From positions 1-64,000 of the forward strand of contig NZ_FOXB01000004.1 in NCBI RefSeq assembly GCF_900115615.1: a DNA stretch of 64,000 nt, written 5' to 3'. Shown here piece after piece: positions 29,279 to 41,606 of the stretch. The notes below the pieces were generated by a model that worked only from the letters and a program-made list of their open reading frames with translations, searched no databases and was not told the DNA's origin. The stretch comes from Hydrogenimonas thermophila. Lineage in GTDB: Bacteria; Campylobacterota; Campylobacteria; Campylobacterales; Hydrogenimonadaceae. The first letter of the stretch is position 1. Each line of letters opens with the position of its first letter. The position numbers and the translations under genes are program-made.

Positions 29279-29458
29279 CTACCAATCTGATAAATAATAA
29301 TCACAACTATTACAAGGATAGTTTCCACAATAATTGCTACTAGAGTTGTAAACAGGTGTTGCTTTTGTAGAGGTTAGTCCAACTACTTTTAAATTACAAC
29401 CACTTAATAAAAAAACAAAAACTATACAGTTTACATAAACGAGGAACTTTTTTATCAT
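29279..29458 (-). CDS. Small Cys-rich lipoprotein, 59 residues
   Basis: A frame too short for standard ORF cut-offs. It starts at ATG 29458 (MIKKFLVYVNCIVF) and ends at TAG 29279-29281, 9 bp before flgP. It has a basic n-region, a hydrophobic stretch, and the lipobox LLSGC with Cys at residue 21. Beyond it are only 38 residues, with three cysteines in the pattern YCGNYPCNSCDYY. The stop region supplies the GGAG for flgP. The gap to gyrA is 40 bp. I do not recognise a family. Place and lipobox suggest an envelope role tied to FlgP or the motor, which is inference. Coding status rests on the lipoprotein pattern and tight spacing. Confidence 0.65.
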   Translation of the reverse strand: MIKKFLVYVNCIVFVFLLSGCNLKVVGLTSTKATPVYNSSSNYCGNYPCNSCDYYLSDW

Positions 29459-29498
29459 TTTAGTCCTTGTTTTATTGATAACATCAATATCTAAGCAA

Positions 29499-31982
29499 TT
29501 ACTGTTCCAAGTTTAAAGGATTTTCTAAAATCTCCTCATCAGCTTCTTCTTTAGGACAACTTGCAATAGAATTGACTTTATCTCCGCTTTCAAGTGTAAC
29601 TATTTTAACTCCACTTGTATTTCTACCAGCTTTTCGGATACTTTGCATATCTACACGAATCATTTTCCCTTTTTGTGTAAGAGCCATTAAATCTTTATGT
29701 TCATCAACAATTACTACACCTACAGCATCACCAGTTTTAGCGGTAAGTTTCATTGCAACTACACCTTTTCCTCCACGACTCTGGAGTCGATACTCATTTG
29801 CAGCTGTTCGTTTTCCAATTCCTTTTTCTGCTACTGTTAGAATCTCTTGTTCTTCATCACTGATTGTTGTAGCGCCTACAACATGATCACCTTCTATTTT
29901 AAATCGTATAGCAGTTACTCCTCTTGCTGTTCGTCCAATCTCTCTTGCATCTGTTACAGGGAATCGTATACACATTCCTTTTTTTGTTAATACAAAAAGT
30001 GACTGTGTTTCAGGCAAGACAATCTTAGCAGTAACAAGTTCATCATCTTCATCTAGTGTAATAGCTCTAACACCTACAGATCTAATATTTTTAAATTCAC
30101 TCAAATTTGTTCGTTTGACTATTCCATTTTGAGTAAAGAATGCCAACGACTTGCTTTTATCAAAGTCAGTTGTTGGAATAATTGCCATAATGTTTTCATC
30201 TGGTTGCAGTTGGATGAGGTTTACAACAGCTTTACCTTTTGCTGTTCTGCTTCCTTCTGGAATTTTATAGACTTTTAACCAGTAGAGCTGTCCTCTATCT
30301 GTAATGAACATTAGTGTATCGTGAGTATTAGAAATGAAAAAGCTTTCAATAAAGTCATCATCATGTGTAGTAACAGCAGTTTTGCCTTTTCCTCCACGAT
30401 GTTGTTTCTCATACTGTTTTACTGGAACGCGTTTTATATAGCCGCGATGTGTAATGGTAACAACCATAGGCTCATTAGGAATTAGATCTTCTATATCAAT
30501 ATCTTCATAATCATCAACAATCTCTGTCAACCTTGGTGTTGAGTAATTTTCTTTTATCTCAAGAAGTTCCTCTTTAATGATTTGGCTTAAAAGCTCTTCA
30601 GATTTGAGAATATTGCTAAGTCTTTCTATCTCGGCCATTAATTCTTGATACTCTTGCTCTATTTTGTCTCGCTCAAGTCCGGTGAGGCGTTGTAAACGCA
30701 TATCAAGAATTGCTTGAGCCTGTTTTTCACTTAAGTTAAATCTCTCAATAAGACCACTTCTAGCTTCATTTGCATCTTTAGAAGCTCTTATAAGGGCTAC
30801 AATTTCATCGATATTGTCAAGAGCAATTCTAAGACCCTCTAAAATATGTGCACGGGCTTTTGCTTTTTCAAGTTCAAATATTGTTCTTCTAATTATGATC
30901 GTTTTTCTATGCTGAATGAAGAGTTTGAGTAACTCCATCAGCTTAAAGATTTTAGGTTCTTTATTTTGAATAGCAAGAAGGATAATGCCAAATGTTATCT
31001 GCATTTGAGTTGATTTAAAGAGATTGTTTAGAATAATTTCACTCATTGTATCTTTTTTAAGCTCAATTACAACACGTATTCCTTCACGGTCACTCTCATC
31101 TCTTACTTCACTAATGCCTTCTATAACTTTATCTTTTGCTAATTGAGCAATATTTTCTATCAGTTTTGATTTGTTTACCTGATAAGGGAGTTCATCTATA
31201 ACAATTACTTCACGATTCCCTTTTTTTTCTATATGAGTCTTTGCTCTAACCTTGATTCTACCACGACCGGTTTTGTATGCATCCATAATCCCTTTGCGTC
31301 CAAAGATTATGCCGCCAGTTGGAAAGTCTGGACCTTTAATATGTTCAAGAATCTCATCAAGCTCTGCATCAGGGTTATTAATAAGTGCTAAAAGTGCATC
31401 AATTAACTCATCTAGTCGATGTGGCGGAATATTTGTTGCCATACCAACAGCAATACCATTTGAACCATTCAGTAGCAAATTTGGAACACGACTTGGCAGG
31501 ACATCAGGTTCACTCATTGTATCATCATAGTTAGGAATAAAATCGACAGTATCTTTCTCTATATCACGAAGCAACTCTTCAGCCAATCGTGTCATACGAG
31601 CTTCTGTATAACGCATTGCTGCCGGGTTATCACCATCTATTGAACCAAAGTTTCCCTGTCCATCAACAAGCGGTATACGCATAGAAAAGTCTTGCGCCAT
31701 TCGTACCAGTGCATCATAAACTGCTGTGTCGCCATGTGGGTGGTATTTACCGATAACATCACCGACAATACGTGCACTCTTTTTATAAGCAGCACGAGAT
31801 GTAACACCTAATTCATGCATTGCATAAAGTATACGTCTATGAACAGGTTTAAGACCATCTCTGGCATCAGGAAGAGCACGACCTATGATAACACTCATTG
31901 AGTAGTCAAGATAACTGCCCTTAATGCTCTCTTCAATAGATATTTCTTGGATATCCTCATTCTCTTTAAACAGATCTGACAT
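29499..31982 (-). CDS. gyrA: DNA gyrase subunit A
   Basis: The breakage-reunion subunit of gyrase, 827 residues. The active-site Tyr lies in [10 protein letters not shown]. The quinolone-determining region reads [15 protein letters not shown] with Thr86 and Asp90, the usual drug-sensitive Campylobacter-type residues. Gyrase-box-like motifs appear as QHRGGKGK and SRGGKG in the C-terminal wrapping domain. The minus-strand order gyrA-(lipoprotein)-flgP-flgQ-flgR-asd parallels C. jejuni. The 246-bp divergent gap to the FIST gene must hold its promoter, but I see no clear match. Confidence 0.98.
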   Translation of the reverse strand: MSDLFKENEDIQEISIEESIKGSYLDYSMSVIIGRALPDARDGLKPVHRRILYAMHELGVTSRAAYKKSARIVGDVIGKYHPHGDTAVYDALVRMAQDFSMRIPLVDGQGNFGSIDGDNPAAMRYTEARMTRLAEELLRDIEKDTVDFIPNYDDTMSEPDVLPSRVPNLLLNGSNGIAVGMATNIPPHRLDELIDALLALINNPDAELDEILEHIKGPDFPTGGIIFGRKGIMDAYKTGRGRIKVRAKTHIEKKGNREVIVIDELPYQVNKSKLIENIAQLAKDKVIEGISEVRDESDREGIRVVIELKKDTMSEIILNNLFKSTQMQITFGIILLAIQNKEPKIFKLMELLKLFIQHRKTIIIRRTIFELEKAKARAHILEGLRIALDNIDEIVALIRASKDANEARSGLIERFNLSEKQAQAILDMRLQRLTGLERDKIEQEYQELMAEIERLSNILKSEELLSQIIKEELLEIKENYSTPRLTEIVDDYEDIDIEDLIPNEPMVVTITHRGYIKRVPVKQYEKQHRGGKGKTAVTTHDDDFIESFFISNTHDTLMFITDRGQLYWLKVYKIPEGSRTAKGKAVVNLIQLQPDENIMAIIPTTDFDKSKSLAFFTQNGIVKRTNLSEFKNIRSVGVRAITLDEDDELVTAKIVLPETQSLFVLTKKGMCIRFPVTDAREIGRTARGVTAIRFKIEGDHVVGATTISDEEQEILTVAEKGIGKRTAANEYRLQSRGGKGVVAMKLTAKTGDAVGVVIVDEHKDLMALTQKGKMIRVDMQSIRKAGRNTSGVKIVTLESGDKVNSIASCPKEEADEEILENPLNLEQ

Positions 31983-32228
31983 TCAAAACCTTTTGCTTTG
32001 AAGAATTATAGTATTGATGATATTATCTAAAAATAGCTTAAGGATTAGAAAATTTATCATTATATTAAAAGTATAGATAGTTGCTAGATTTAGACTTTGG
32101 TTAAACATTGGTTATATTTTGTGCTACTTTAGTAATAAAAATTAACAGTTATAAAAAGTTTAAAGTTTTATAAGATAATATTGTTTAGTTGCTATTTTTA
32201 CTTATAGAGAGACGATGGAAGTGTTGGA

Positions 32229-34124
32229 ATGAAAACTATTAATAAAATTTATACAAGTAAATCGGAGTTAGAAAAGTTTGTAAATGATAACCATTTAAAA
32301 GAAAAAAATATTCTTCTTCAGATTTTTACAGGTATTTGTGATTTTGATTATATTAGTACTCTTGTAAATGATATAAAAACTATTATACCAAATGTTAAGA
32401 TTATTGGTACTACAACTAGTGGAGAAATTATAGGAGATATTACAACAAATCGTGCGACAGTACTATCTTTTACTATTTTTGAAAAAACTAATATAGAAAC
32501 ATATGGCACAAAAATAGCAAAGAATAGTAAATATACAGCACAAAAGTTAATTAATCAATTTGAAAATTTTAAACATCCAAAAGTAATAATATCTTTTGCT
32601 GATGGATTACATATAAATGGAGAAGAGTATATTAATAGATTTGTTGAATATGATAGTAATATAATAGTAGCTGGCGGATTAGCTGCAGATAATGAACAAT
32701 TTCAAAATACAATAGTTTTTACTGAAAATGAAATTTTTTTAGATGGTGCTGTTGCTGCATTACTTTTTAATGATGAATTAGAAGTTATAACAAAAGCAAG
32801 CTTTGGATGGGTAAGTATTGGTGAAACAATGACAATTACCAGTTCTATGAAAAATATTGTATATGAGATAGATGGCAGAAAAGCTGTAGATATTTATGCA
32901 AAATATTTAGGTTCAGATATTGCTAAACAATTACCAAAAACAGGGATTGAATTTCCTTTACTTGTAAAAAGGTCTGGTCAATTTATACCAAGAGCTGTAG
33001 TAGGTAAAAATAGTGATGGCTCTTTAATTTTTGCAGGTAATTTAAATGAAGGAGAGAAGGTAACTTTTGGTTATGGAAATATAGAAGCCATTGTAGAATA
33101 CAGTGATAAAATAGCTAAAAGTCAAGAACTATATGTATGTGATTCAATATTTATCTACTCTTGTATGGCAAGGAAAGCACTTCTTAGAAAGAGTATAAAT
33201 TTAGAGTTGAGTCCTCTAAATAAAATTGCTCCAATAAGCGGTTTTTTTACATATGGGGAGTTTTATACAAATAAAGGTTTAAACAATATTGGTCTATTAA
33301 ATCAAACAATGACAATTTTAGGATTAAGTGAAAACAATCATATAAAAAAAGATAAAACAGAAATAAATACTTGTCATAAAAATATAAGTGAAAATCAAAC
33401 TTTAAAAGCATTAACTCATCTTATTTCTGTTACGTCAAGAGAATTAGATAGCTATAAAAACAGACTTGAAGAGAGGGTAAAAGAAGCTACGCTGGAGATA
33501 AAAGAGTTAAACAAAGAGTTGGAAGATACACAAAAAGAGATTGTATTTACATTAGGTTTAATTAGTGAAGGACGTAGTAACGAAACAGGTAAGCATATAA
33601 AAAGAGTAGCAGAATATTCAAAATTATTGGCTCTGTATTATGGTTTAAATAATGATGAAGCTGAACTTTTAAAGCAGGCAACTCCTATGCATGATATAGG
33701 AAAAATAGCTATACCTGATTCAATATTAAATAAACCAGGTAAACTTACTAAAGATGAATTTGAGCTTATGAAGAAACATGCTGAATATGGTTATCAAATG
33801 ATTAATAAATCAAACAGAGCTCTTTTAAAAGCTGCTGCAATTATTGCATATGAACATCATGAGAAGTTTGATGGTACAGGTTATCCAAGAGGTCTTAAAG
33901 GTTATGAAATACATATATATGGAAGAATAGTTGCTTTGGCGGATGTTTTTGATGCTTTAAGTACTAAAAGATGTTATAAAGATGCTTGGAGTGATGATAA
34001 AATTAAAGAGTTGATCATTAATGAGAGAGGAAAACATTTTGATCCAAAACTGACAGATATTATGTTAGAACATTATGATGAATTTGTAACGATAAGAGAG
34101 AATATATTGGATCCCGACAGTTAA
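32229..34124 (+). CDS. FIST sensor fused to HD-GYP domain
   Basis: A 631-residue protein. Residues 1 to about 200 form a FIST_N domain (IIGTTTSGEIIGD, VVAGGLAADNEQF) and about 210-375 a FIST_C domain, a ligand sensor thought to bind small molecules such as amino acids. A coiled coil lies near residues 395-440. The C-terminal HD-GYP domain has HDIGKIAIPDSILNKPGKL, HHEKFDGTGYPRGLKG and ALADVFDALSTKRCY, so the phosphodiesterase site appears complete. There is no signal peptide, so sensing should be cytoplasmic. The likely role is to change c-di-GMP in response to a ligand. It stands alone, with a weak ribosome-binding site. Confidence 0.88.
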   Translation: MKTINKIYTSKSELEKFVNDNHLKEKNILLQIFTGICDFDYISTLVNDIKTIIPNVKIIGTTTSGEIIGDITTNRATVLSFTIFEKTNIETYGTKIAKNSKYTAQKLINQFENFKHPKVIISFADGLHINGEEYINRFVEYDSNIIVAGGLAADNEQFQNTIVFTENEIFLDGAVAALLFNDELEVITKASFGWVSIGETMTITSSMKNIVYEIDGRKAVDIYAKYLGSDIAKQLPKTGIEFPLLVKRSGQFIPRAVVGKNSDGSLIFAGNLNEGEKVTFGYGNIEAIVEYSDKIAKSQELYVCDSIFIYSCMARKALLRKSINLELSPLNKIAPISGFFTYGEFYTNKGLNNIGLLNQTMTILGLSENNHIKKDKTEINTCHKNISENQTLKALTHLISVTSRELDSYKNRLEERVKEATLEIKELNKELEDTQKEIVFTLGLISEGRSNETGKHIKRVAEYSKLLALYYGLNNDEAELLKQATPMHDIGKIAIPDSILNKPGKLTKDEFELMKKHAEYGYQMINKSNRALLKAAAIIAYEHHEKFDGTGYPRGLKGYEIHIYGRIVALADVFDALSTKRCYKDAWSDDKIKELIINERGKHFDPKLTDIMLEHYDEFVTIRENILDPDS

Positions 34125-34274
34125 GCTTATTAACCAATAGCATCTTCTTAATTATTATTTATTTTACTAAACTGCTTAATTTTTAATCAATTTCCATCTA
34201 CCATTAAAATCAATATATTTGTATACTTCATATGTAAACTTTCTGGGAACAGAAAAAATTTAAAAGGAGAACAT

Positions 34275-35525
34275 ATGAAGAAGTGGTTTCTTTCTCTGTT
34301 AATGCTTCCAGCGTTAGCTTTTGCAGATGAACTTAATAGTGGTGATACAGCTTGGATGCTTGTTGCTACAGCATTTGTTATGCTTATGACACCAGCAGGA
34401 CTGGCTCTTTTTTACGGTGGTTTGACACGAAGTAAAAACGTACTTAATACAATGGGTATGAGCCTTGCAGCTTATGCTATTGGTACATTGGTATGGGTTG
34501 TAGTAGGTTACTCAATCGCATTTGGTGACGGCGATATCATAGGTACTGGCAAAGTAATGCTTTCTGGAATCGGTTCAGATGCTCTTAGCGGTACAATTCC
34601 AGAACTTCTTTTTGTAGCATTTCAGGGGACATTTGCTGCAATTACTGTTGCAATTGCAAGTGGTTCAATGATTGAGCGTGTTAAGTTTTCTACATTTGTT
34701 GTCTTTTCAGCATTATGGATTATAGCAGTTTATGCTCCTATTACTCACTGGGCATGGGGTGGCGGTGAAACGCTAAACTTTGGTGAGATAGATTTTGCAG
34801 GTGGTACTGTTGTTCATATTAATGCAGGTGTTGCAGGTTTTGTTGTTGCAATGCTTCTTGGTCGACGTAAAGATTATGAAAAAGCAGCTATCAAACCTTT
34901 CTCACCAATTCTTGTAGTACTTGGTGCAATGCTTCTTTGGTTTGGATGGTTCGGTTTCAATGCAGGTAGTGAAGTTGCAGCTGATGGTACAGCAGCATCA
35001 GCATTCCTTGTGACAAATGTAGCGGCATCTTTAGGTGTTATTGGATGGATTGCAGGTGAGTGGCTAGTATTTAAAAAGCCTACATTGGTAGGTGGTGCTT
35101 CTGGTGCAGTTGCTGGTCTTGTTGCAATTACTCCGGCTTCTGGTACAGCAGGTGTTGGTGGTGCTATTATCATCGGTCTTGTAGGTGGTTTCCTTGGATT
35201 CCTAGCTGTTTCTAAAATCAAAAAAATGTTCAAAGTAGATGACTCTTTGGATGCTTTCTGGGTACACGGTCTTGTAGGTATCTGGGGATCAATCGCTACT
35301 GCGATTTTCATTGCAGACTATGCAATGCCTGAAAACTACAGCATTGGAAGTCAGCTTGTCAGTCAGTTAATGGCAGTTGGTTTGACAGTTGTGTATAGTG
35401 GTATAGTTACAGCAATTGTATATTTCATTGCTGCAGCAGTTACAGGTGGTGGACGTGTTGATGAAGAGACTGAGACAATTGGTCTTGATGAGTCTACACA
35501 CGGCGAACGCGCTTTAAACCTGTAA
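34275..35525 (+). CDS. amt: Ammonium transporter (copy 1)
   Basis: A 416-residue Amt/MEP-family channel with a cleavable signal peptide (residues 1-18) and eleven predicted membrane helices. Family motifs include TPAGLALFYGGLTRSKNVLN, HINAGVAGF with one pore His, and FWVHGLVGIWGSIATAIF with the second. The ATG has AAAAGGAG upstream. The paired glnK follows 18 bp after the stop. This copy keeps the usual periplasmic start MKKWFLSLLMLPALAFADE, unlike the second copy. Confidence 0.95.
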   Translation: MKKWFLSLLMLPALAFADELNSGDTAWMLVATAFVMLMTPAGLALFYGGLTRSKNVLNTMGMSLAAYAIGTLVWVVVGYSIAFGDGDIIGTGKVMLSGIGSDALSGTIPELLFVAFQGTFAAITVAIASGSMIERVKFSTFVVFSALWIIAVYAPITHWAWGGGETLNFGEIDFAGGTVVHINAGVAGFVVAMLLGRRKDYEKAAIKPFSPILVVLGAMLLWFGWFGFNAGSEVAADGTAASAFLVTNVAASLGVIGWIAGEWLVFKKPTLVGGASGAVAGLVAITPASGTAGVGGAIIIGLVGGFLGFLAVSKIKKMFKVDDSLDAFWVHGLVGIWGSIATAIFIADYAMPENYSIGSQLVSQLMAVGLTVVYSGIVTAIVYFIAAAVTGGGRVDEETETIGLDESTHGERALNL

Positions 35526-35540
35526 TGTAAAGGAGTTTAA

Positions 35541-35882
<342 letters not shown>

Positions 35883-35889
35883 CAAACTA

Positions 35890-35910
35890 AGAGGGGATAA
35901 ATTCCCCTCT
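35890..35910 (+). terminator. Rho-independent terminator after glnK copy 1
   Basis: AGAGGGGA and TCCCCTCT form a perfect 8-bp stem with a 5-base loop 8 bp after the glnK stop, followed by GACTAATTTTT. Confidence 0.8.
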
Positions 35911-36067
35911 GACTAATTTTTAATCAAAAATTCCTTCTTCTGCTCTTAAAAAATCAAAAAACTGATTAAAATTTATACAATCTTCTCTCTTATCAACTCC
36001 TTCAATATTCCTTATAATTAATATTGAAAAAAATCTTTTGTATTCAATAAAAAAAAGGAGTTAAGGA

Positions 36068-37605
<1,538 letters not shown>

Positions 37606-37612
37606 ATAAATA

Positions 37613-37641
37613 AGTCTGAATAGTTTTAAGCTATTCAGACT
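37613..37641. terminator. Bidirectional terminator
   Basis: AGTCTGAATAG (37613-37623) and CTATTCAGACT (37631-37641) form a perfect 11-bp stem with a 7-base loop. CTTTATATCTTT follows on the plus side and TTATTTA on the minus side. It separates glnK copy 2 from the converging flagellin-like gene. Confidence 0.8.
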
Positions 37642-37656
37642 CTTTATATCTTTATA

Positions 37657-38385
37657 TTAGTTAAGCAAGTTTGCCATACTGCTAGCTAAAACACTCTGTT
37701 GATGAGCCTGTGCTATTAAAGAAGCATTAAGTTTAATGTTTTGATTTGTAATATTGTTAATATTTTCAGCAATATCTGTATCTTCATTTATACTTCTAGC
37801 TCTATTTTGGTTAACCAGCTTTTCTGAGAGGTTATTGATATTTGATATCTCACTATTTGTTGCACTTGACACCGAACTAAAAGCGCTGTTAAGAACAGTT
37901 GTAAAATCTTTAATTGTGTCTTGATTGTCTATTTGTATATCAGAGACATTTACACTGCTTAAATCAACACCCATAGATTCAAAAGCATTACTGCTAAATA
38001 GATTTTTACCATTGAAAGTGGTACTGTCTATTACATCATTCATTGAACGTTTTAATGCTTCAGACTGGCTGGCAATCATACTTTTTTGATCACTGTTTAA
38101 TGCAGCGCTATTGTATTGTACACTTAGTTGGTTCAGTTCATCACTCATTTTGCTTAAACTGTCAAGAGAAGATGAGGCAATTTGAAGCATAGCAATAGAG
38201 TTATTTGAATTTGTAATCTGTTGAGTTGTTTCACTAATTTCAGAACCAATAGTATCGATCAACATCTGTAAACTGGCTTCATCCATTACCTCTTTTTTGC
38301 CGCTACCAACTTCATTTATAGACTTTTCCACCTCTTTTTTTGTAGTTTGGATGTGATTCCAGCTTGTATTGTCGGTTATTTTCAT
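37657..38385 (-). CDS. Short flagellin-like protein (FlaC-type)
   Basis: A 242-residue protein with the conserved D0/D1 flagellin helices at both ends (STTFNGKNLFSSN mid-protein; NINNITNQNIKLNASLIAQA and QQSVLASSMANLL at the C-terminus) and almost no central domain. The N-terminal helix is divergent from standard flagellins. Size and design resemble Campylobacter FlaC (249 residues), a minor flagellin secreted by the flagellar apparatus, rather than a main filament protein. AAGGAGG lies just before the ATG, and TATAAT (minus strand, near 38440) is a possible -10. No clear sigma-28 or sigma-54 promoter is visible. Confidence 0.72.
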   Translation of the reverse strand: MKITDNTSWNHIQTTKKEVEKSINEVGSGKKEVMDEASLQMLIDTIGSEISETTQQITNSNNSIAMLQIASSSLDSLSKMSDELNQLSVQYNSAALNSDQKSMIASQSEALKRSMNDVIDSTTFNGKNLFSSNAFESMGVDLSSVNVSDIQIDNQDTIKDFTTVLNSAFSSVSSATNSEISNINNLSEKLVNQNRARSINEDTDIAENINNITNQNIKLNASLIAQAHQQSVLASSMANLLN

Positions 38386-38453
38386 GATTGCCTCCTTCTT
38401 TTAAGTCAATCTTACTCTATTGTAAGACTTGATAACTTAATATTATATAAAAA

Positions 38454-39050
38454 CTATTTATTGACTCTGCTCTTTTTTCTAAAATAGTAAAATACTACTA
38501 TTATTAAAATAGATATTCCTAATAAAATATAGTGCATAGCCTCTTGAATTTTATCTTCATGCTCTCCAAAAATATAACCAAGTGATAAAAGTACAATGCA
38601 CCATATACCAGCACCAATAAAAGTATATATACTAAAACTTAAAAGAGGCATTTTAGCTATTCCAGCTGGAAGAGAGATATATTGACGAATTCCAGGTATC
38701 AGTCTGCCAAATAGTGTACTGGCCGACCCATACTTTTGAAAAAATAGTTCAGTCTTTTTAATAGTTTCTTCTTTAATAAAAAAGTATTTTCCATATTTTA
38801 TAAGAAATGGACGACCAAGTTTATGTCCAAGAATATAGTTAAAAATTGCTCCAGCAAGTGAGCCACCTGCTCCAGCAACAAATGCAGTTATAAGATTCAT
38901 TTCACCTTTACTGGCTAAATATCCGGCAGGGATCATCGCAACCTCACTTGGAAAAGGAAAAAAAGAGCTCTCTAAAAACATCATAATAAATATTCCTAAA
39001 TATCCTAAAGTTCCTACTGTCTCTACAATCCAGTTTACTATTTCTGCCAT
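38454..39050 (-). CDS. DedA family membrane protein
   Basis: A 198-residue DedA/SNARE-associated integral membrane protein with about five hydrophobic segments. Family motifs are FPFPSEVAMIPAGYLASKGE, FNYILGHKLGR and the GRLIPGIRQYISLPAG signature. DedA proteins are thought to act as lipid-carrier flippases using the proton gradient. AGGAGG precedes the start; a TTG one codon earlier (39053) is also possible. It is divergent from pyrC. Confidence 0.88.
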   Translation of the reverse strand: MAEIVNWIVETVGTLGYLGIFIMMFLESSFFPFPSEVAMIPAGYLASKGEMNLITAFVAGAGGSLAGAIFNYILGHKLGRPFLIKYGKYFFIKEETIKKTELFFQKYGSASTLFGRLIPGIRQYISLPAGIAKMPLLSFSIYTFIGAGIWCIVLLSLGYIFGEHEDKIQEAMHYILLGISILIIVVFYYFRKKSRVNK

Positions 39051-39079
39051 CAATTAACATCCTCCTAACTTGATAGCGG

Positions 39080-39085
39080 TATAAT
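39080..39085 (+). promoter_or_regulatory. Candidate -10 (TATAAT) for pyrC
   Basis: AGCGGTATAATACT is 24 bp before the pyrC ATG, in the short gap to the divergent dedA gene. Exact TATAAT, no clear -35. Confidence 0.5.
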
Positions 39086-39108
39086 ACTATTAAAAAAAAG
39101 GTTTTTCA

Positions 39109-40119
39109 ATGGTCATTACTATTTCTGATCCACTTGACATGCATTTGCACTTACGGGATGGCGATATGCTTGAAATTGTTGCTCCTCTTAGTAGCAAAAC
39201 ATTTAGTGGAGCTTTGATTATGCCTAATTTGGTGCCACCTGTAACAACCAAAGAGGCTGTAAATGAGTATAAAATTAGAATAGAAAAGGCTAAAAAAGAA
39301 CACACATTTACTCCATATATGACACTTTTTTTTAGATCTGATTACACAAAAGAGTTTTTAGAAGAGGTAAAAGATGATATTTTGGCTATTAAACTCTATC
39401 CAGCCGGTATAACTACCAACTCTGAAGGTGGTGTTAGCGGTTTTGATCTTGAAGAACTATCTTCTACACTAAATGCTATGAGTGATCTTGGCATCCCACT
39501 TTGTGTACATGGTGAGACAGGTGGCTTTGTGATGGATAGAGAAGCAGAGTTTATACCAATTTATGAGATGCTTGCTAAAAACTTTCCAAACTTAAAAATT
39601 ATAATGGAGCATATCACAACAAAAGAGGCAGTTGCAGCGCTTGATCGTTATGATAATCTTTATGCAACAATTACACTACATCACCTTTACATTACATTAG
39701 ATGATGTAGCAGGAGGACTTTTACAGCCGCATCTATTTTGTAAGCCTATAGCAAAGCGGCCTGAAGATCGTACTGCTTTATTGAATGTTGCACTTGGAGC
39801 ACATCCAAAGGTAATGTTTGGTTCTGACTCTGCACCACACCCAAGAAACAGTAAAGAGGCACCTGGATGTGCAGCTGGAGTATTTACAGCTCCTATAGCT
39901 CTACAGGCTTTGGCACAGCTTTTTGATAAACACGGAGCATTAGAGAATTTACAAAGCTTTGTCAGTGATAATGCAAAACGTATTTATGGTATTACTCCAC
40001 CTTCTAAAGAGGTTGTTTTGGAAAAATCAGAATATCTTGTACCTGAAATTTATGAAAATAGTGTAGTTCCTATGTTTGCAGGACAAAGCCTTGAGTGGAG
40101 GGTCGTGCGTGCAGGCTAG
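39109..40119 (+). CDS. pyrC: Dihydroorotase
   Basis: A zinc enzyme of pyrimidine synthesis, class II type, 336 residues. Metal motifs are [12 protein letters not shown], the carboxylated Lys region [28 protein letters not shown], and [19 protein letters not shown] lies upstream of the ATG. The end overlaps the following response regulator by 11 bp, linking it to that signal operon by translation. Confidence 0.95.
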   Translation: MVITISDPLDMHLHLRDGDMLEIVAPLSSKTFSGALIMPNLVPPVTTKEAVNEYKIRIEKAKKEHTFTPYMTLFFRSDYTKEFLEEVKDDILAIKLYPAGITTNSEGGVSGFDLEELSSTLNAMSDLGIPLCVHGETGGFVMDREAEFIPIYEMLAKNFPNLKIIMEHITTKEAVAALDRYDNLYATITLHHLYITLDDVAGGLLQPHLFCKPIAKRPEDRTALLNVALGAHPKVMFGSDSAPHPRNSKEAPGCAAGVFTAPIALQALAQLFDKHGALENLQSFVSDNAKRIYGITPPSKEVVLEKSEYLVPEIYENSVVPMFAGQSLEWRVVRAG

Positions 40120-40762
40120 AATTCTTCTACTTGAAGATGACCAACTTTTTGGAGAGACTCTTGTAGATTTTTTAGAAGAGGAGGGGTATGAGGTTGTACA
40201 CTTTCTTGAAGCAAAGTTGGCTATAGAGGCTATTTATGAACAAGGGTTTGACATCTATTTGCTAGATGTCAATGTTCCAGATATGAATGGCTTTGATCTA
40301 TTATGCCAACTTAGAGAGAGTGGCGATAAAACACCGGCAATTTACATTACATCTGCAAGAGATAAAGAGGCTCTCTCTACAGGGTTTAATTGTGGAGCTG
40401 ATGATTATATGAAAAAGCCAATTGACCTTGATGAACTTGCCTTGCGAATTGGAGCACAGTTGCGCAGAATGCAAAACTCTCAGAAAATAGCTGTTGGAAA
40501 GTACCATTTTGACAGAGAGCGTTTGGTGCTTTATAATGGTGATAACATAATAGCTATGCCTAAAAAGCAGGCTGAACTTTTAGCTCTATTGCTTGAGAAT
40601 AGAGGAGAAGTTGTTACAACAGAAGAGATTTTAGAAGAGTTGTATGGAGAAGATAATCCCGGTACAGGTGCATTAAGAGTTTATATAAATAAATTAAAAC
40701 AGATTTTTGGTAAAGATGCTATTTCAAATATTAGGGGAATTGGGTACTGCTTTGAAAAATAG
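40109..40762 (+). CDS. OmpR-family response regulator
   Basis: A 217-residue regulator with a receiver domain ([11 protein letters not shown]; phospho-acceptor Asp in [14 protein letters not shown]; Lys in DDYMKKPID) and a C-terminal winged-helix DNA-binding domain ([27 protein letters not shown]). The GTG at 40109 has GGAGG 8 bases upstream within pyrC, so I prefer it to the in-frame ATG at 40076. It is followed by its histidine kinase and exbBD. The stimulus is unknown; the link to exbBD hints at envelope or metal uptake. Confidence 0.88.
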   Translation: MQARILLLEDDQLFGETLVDFLEEEGYEVVHFLEAKLAIEAIYEQGFDIYLLDVNVPDMNGFDLLCQLRESGDKTPAIYITSARDKEALSTGFNCGADDYMKKPIDLDELALRIGAQLRRMQNSQKIAVGKYHFDRERLVLYNGDNIIAMPKKQAELLALLLENRGEVVTTEEILEELYGEDNPGTGALRVYINKLKQIFGKDAISNIRGIGYCFEK

Positions 40763-41606
40763 AGAGATATTTAAAGTTTTACTCTTTTATGTGGTAACAT
40801 TTGTCTCCATGTCAGGTTTAATGTGGGTAGTTTTTGAAAATTTTGGATATAGCAATAAAAATTTTTTGGTAGTAACAGCTATGCTTCTTCCATTAGCAAT
40901 GTTGTTTGGTTATATTCTTTCTAAAATAGCACTTGAGCCTCTTTTTATAACTAATGATCTACTTGATAGACTGTTAAAAGATACTCTTCATGAACTCAAT
41001 ATTCCTCTTTCAACAATATTTGCAAATGTCTCTATGCTTAAACGCAAAGAGAGTGATCCTAAAAAGCTGGTTCGTCTTGAGCGTATAGAGAGAGCAGGGG
41101 AGAATTTAAAAGAGTTATATGAAGATCTTGACTATTTTATAAAAAAAGAGATTGGTACAGTTGAGTGTGAAACTTTTGATTTAAATGATGTTATTAAAAA
41201 AAGCATTGCCAAAATAGAGGGTGCAAGTGAAGATATTACGATACAATACACTCCAGAGTCTATGGTGATAATTGCAGATAGACGAGGTTGTCAAAAAGCT
41301 GTTGATAACCTTATAAGTAATGCTGTTAAATACAACCGTCCAAAAGGTTTTGTGAAAATTTCAATTCAAAACGGGTGGTTGGTAATTGAAGATAGTGGTA
41401 TAGGAATGGATGAAACGACACTGTTTCATATATTTGATCGTTACTATCAAAGTGATTTGAATGCATCAGGATATGGCATAGGTTTGCATATTGTTAAAAC
41501 ATTTTGTGATGAGCATGGTATTGAGATATCAATAGATTCAAAAGTAGATGAAGGAACAACGTTTCGATTGGGATTTGAAGCACTTAAGGAACGGAGTAAA
41601 AATTGA
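40752..41606 (+). CDS. Sensor histidine kinase
   Basis: A membrane histidine kinase of about 284 residues with two N-terminal hydrophobic segments (about residues 6-22 and 32-52) and almost no periplasmic loop. The phospho-acceptor His is in TLHELNIPLSTIFANV. ATP-binding boxes are DNLISNAVKYNRP, IEDSGIGMD and SGYGIGLHIVKTFC. The start is uncertain: TTG 40752 gives an 11-bp overlap with the regulator and a product beginning [12 protein letters not shown] 40740 and ATG 40707 are also in frame. It ends 1 codon into exbB. Confidence 0.85.
   Translation: MKNREIFKVLLFYVVTFVSMSGLMWVVFENFGYSNKNFLVVTAMLLPLAMLFGYILSKIALEPLFITNDLLDRLLKDTLHELNIPLSTIFANVSMLKRKESDPKKLVRLERIERAGENLKELYEDLDYFIKKEIGTVECETFDLNDVIKKSIAKIEGASEDITIQYTPESMVIIADRRGCQKAVDNLISNAVKYNRPKGFVKISIQNGWLVIEDSGIGMDETTLFHIFDRYYQSDLNASGYGIGLHIVKTFCDEHGIEISIDSKVDEGTTFRLGFEALKERSKN

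Noticed and set aside
34874-35311. 145-residue minus-strand frame inside amt copy 1
   Set aside because: A long antisense shadow of a Gly/Ala/Val-rich membrane protein, with no start signals.
37657-38385. Major filament flagellin
   Set aside because: Only 242 residues with divergent N-terminal helix and no central domain. A FlaC-type minor or secreted flagellin fits better.
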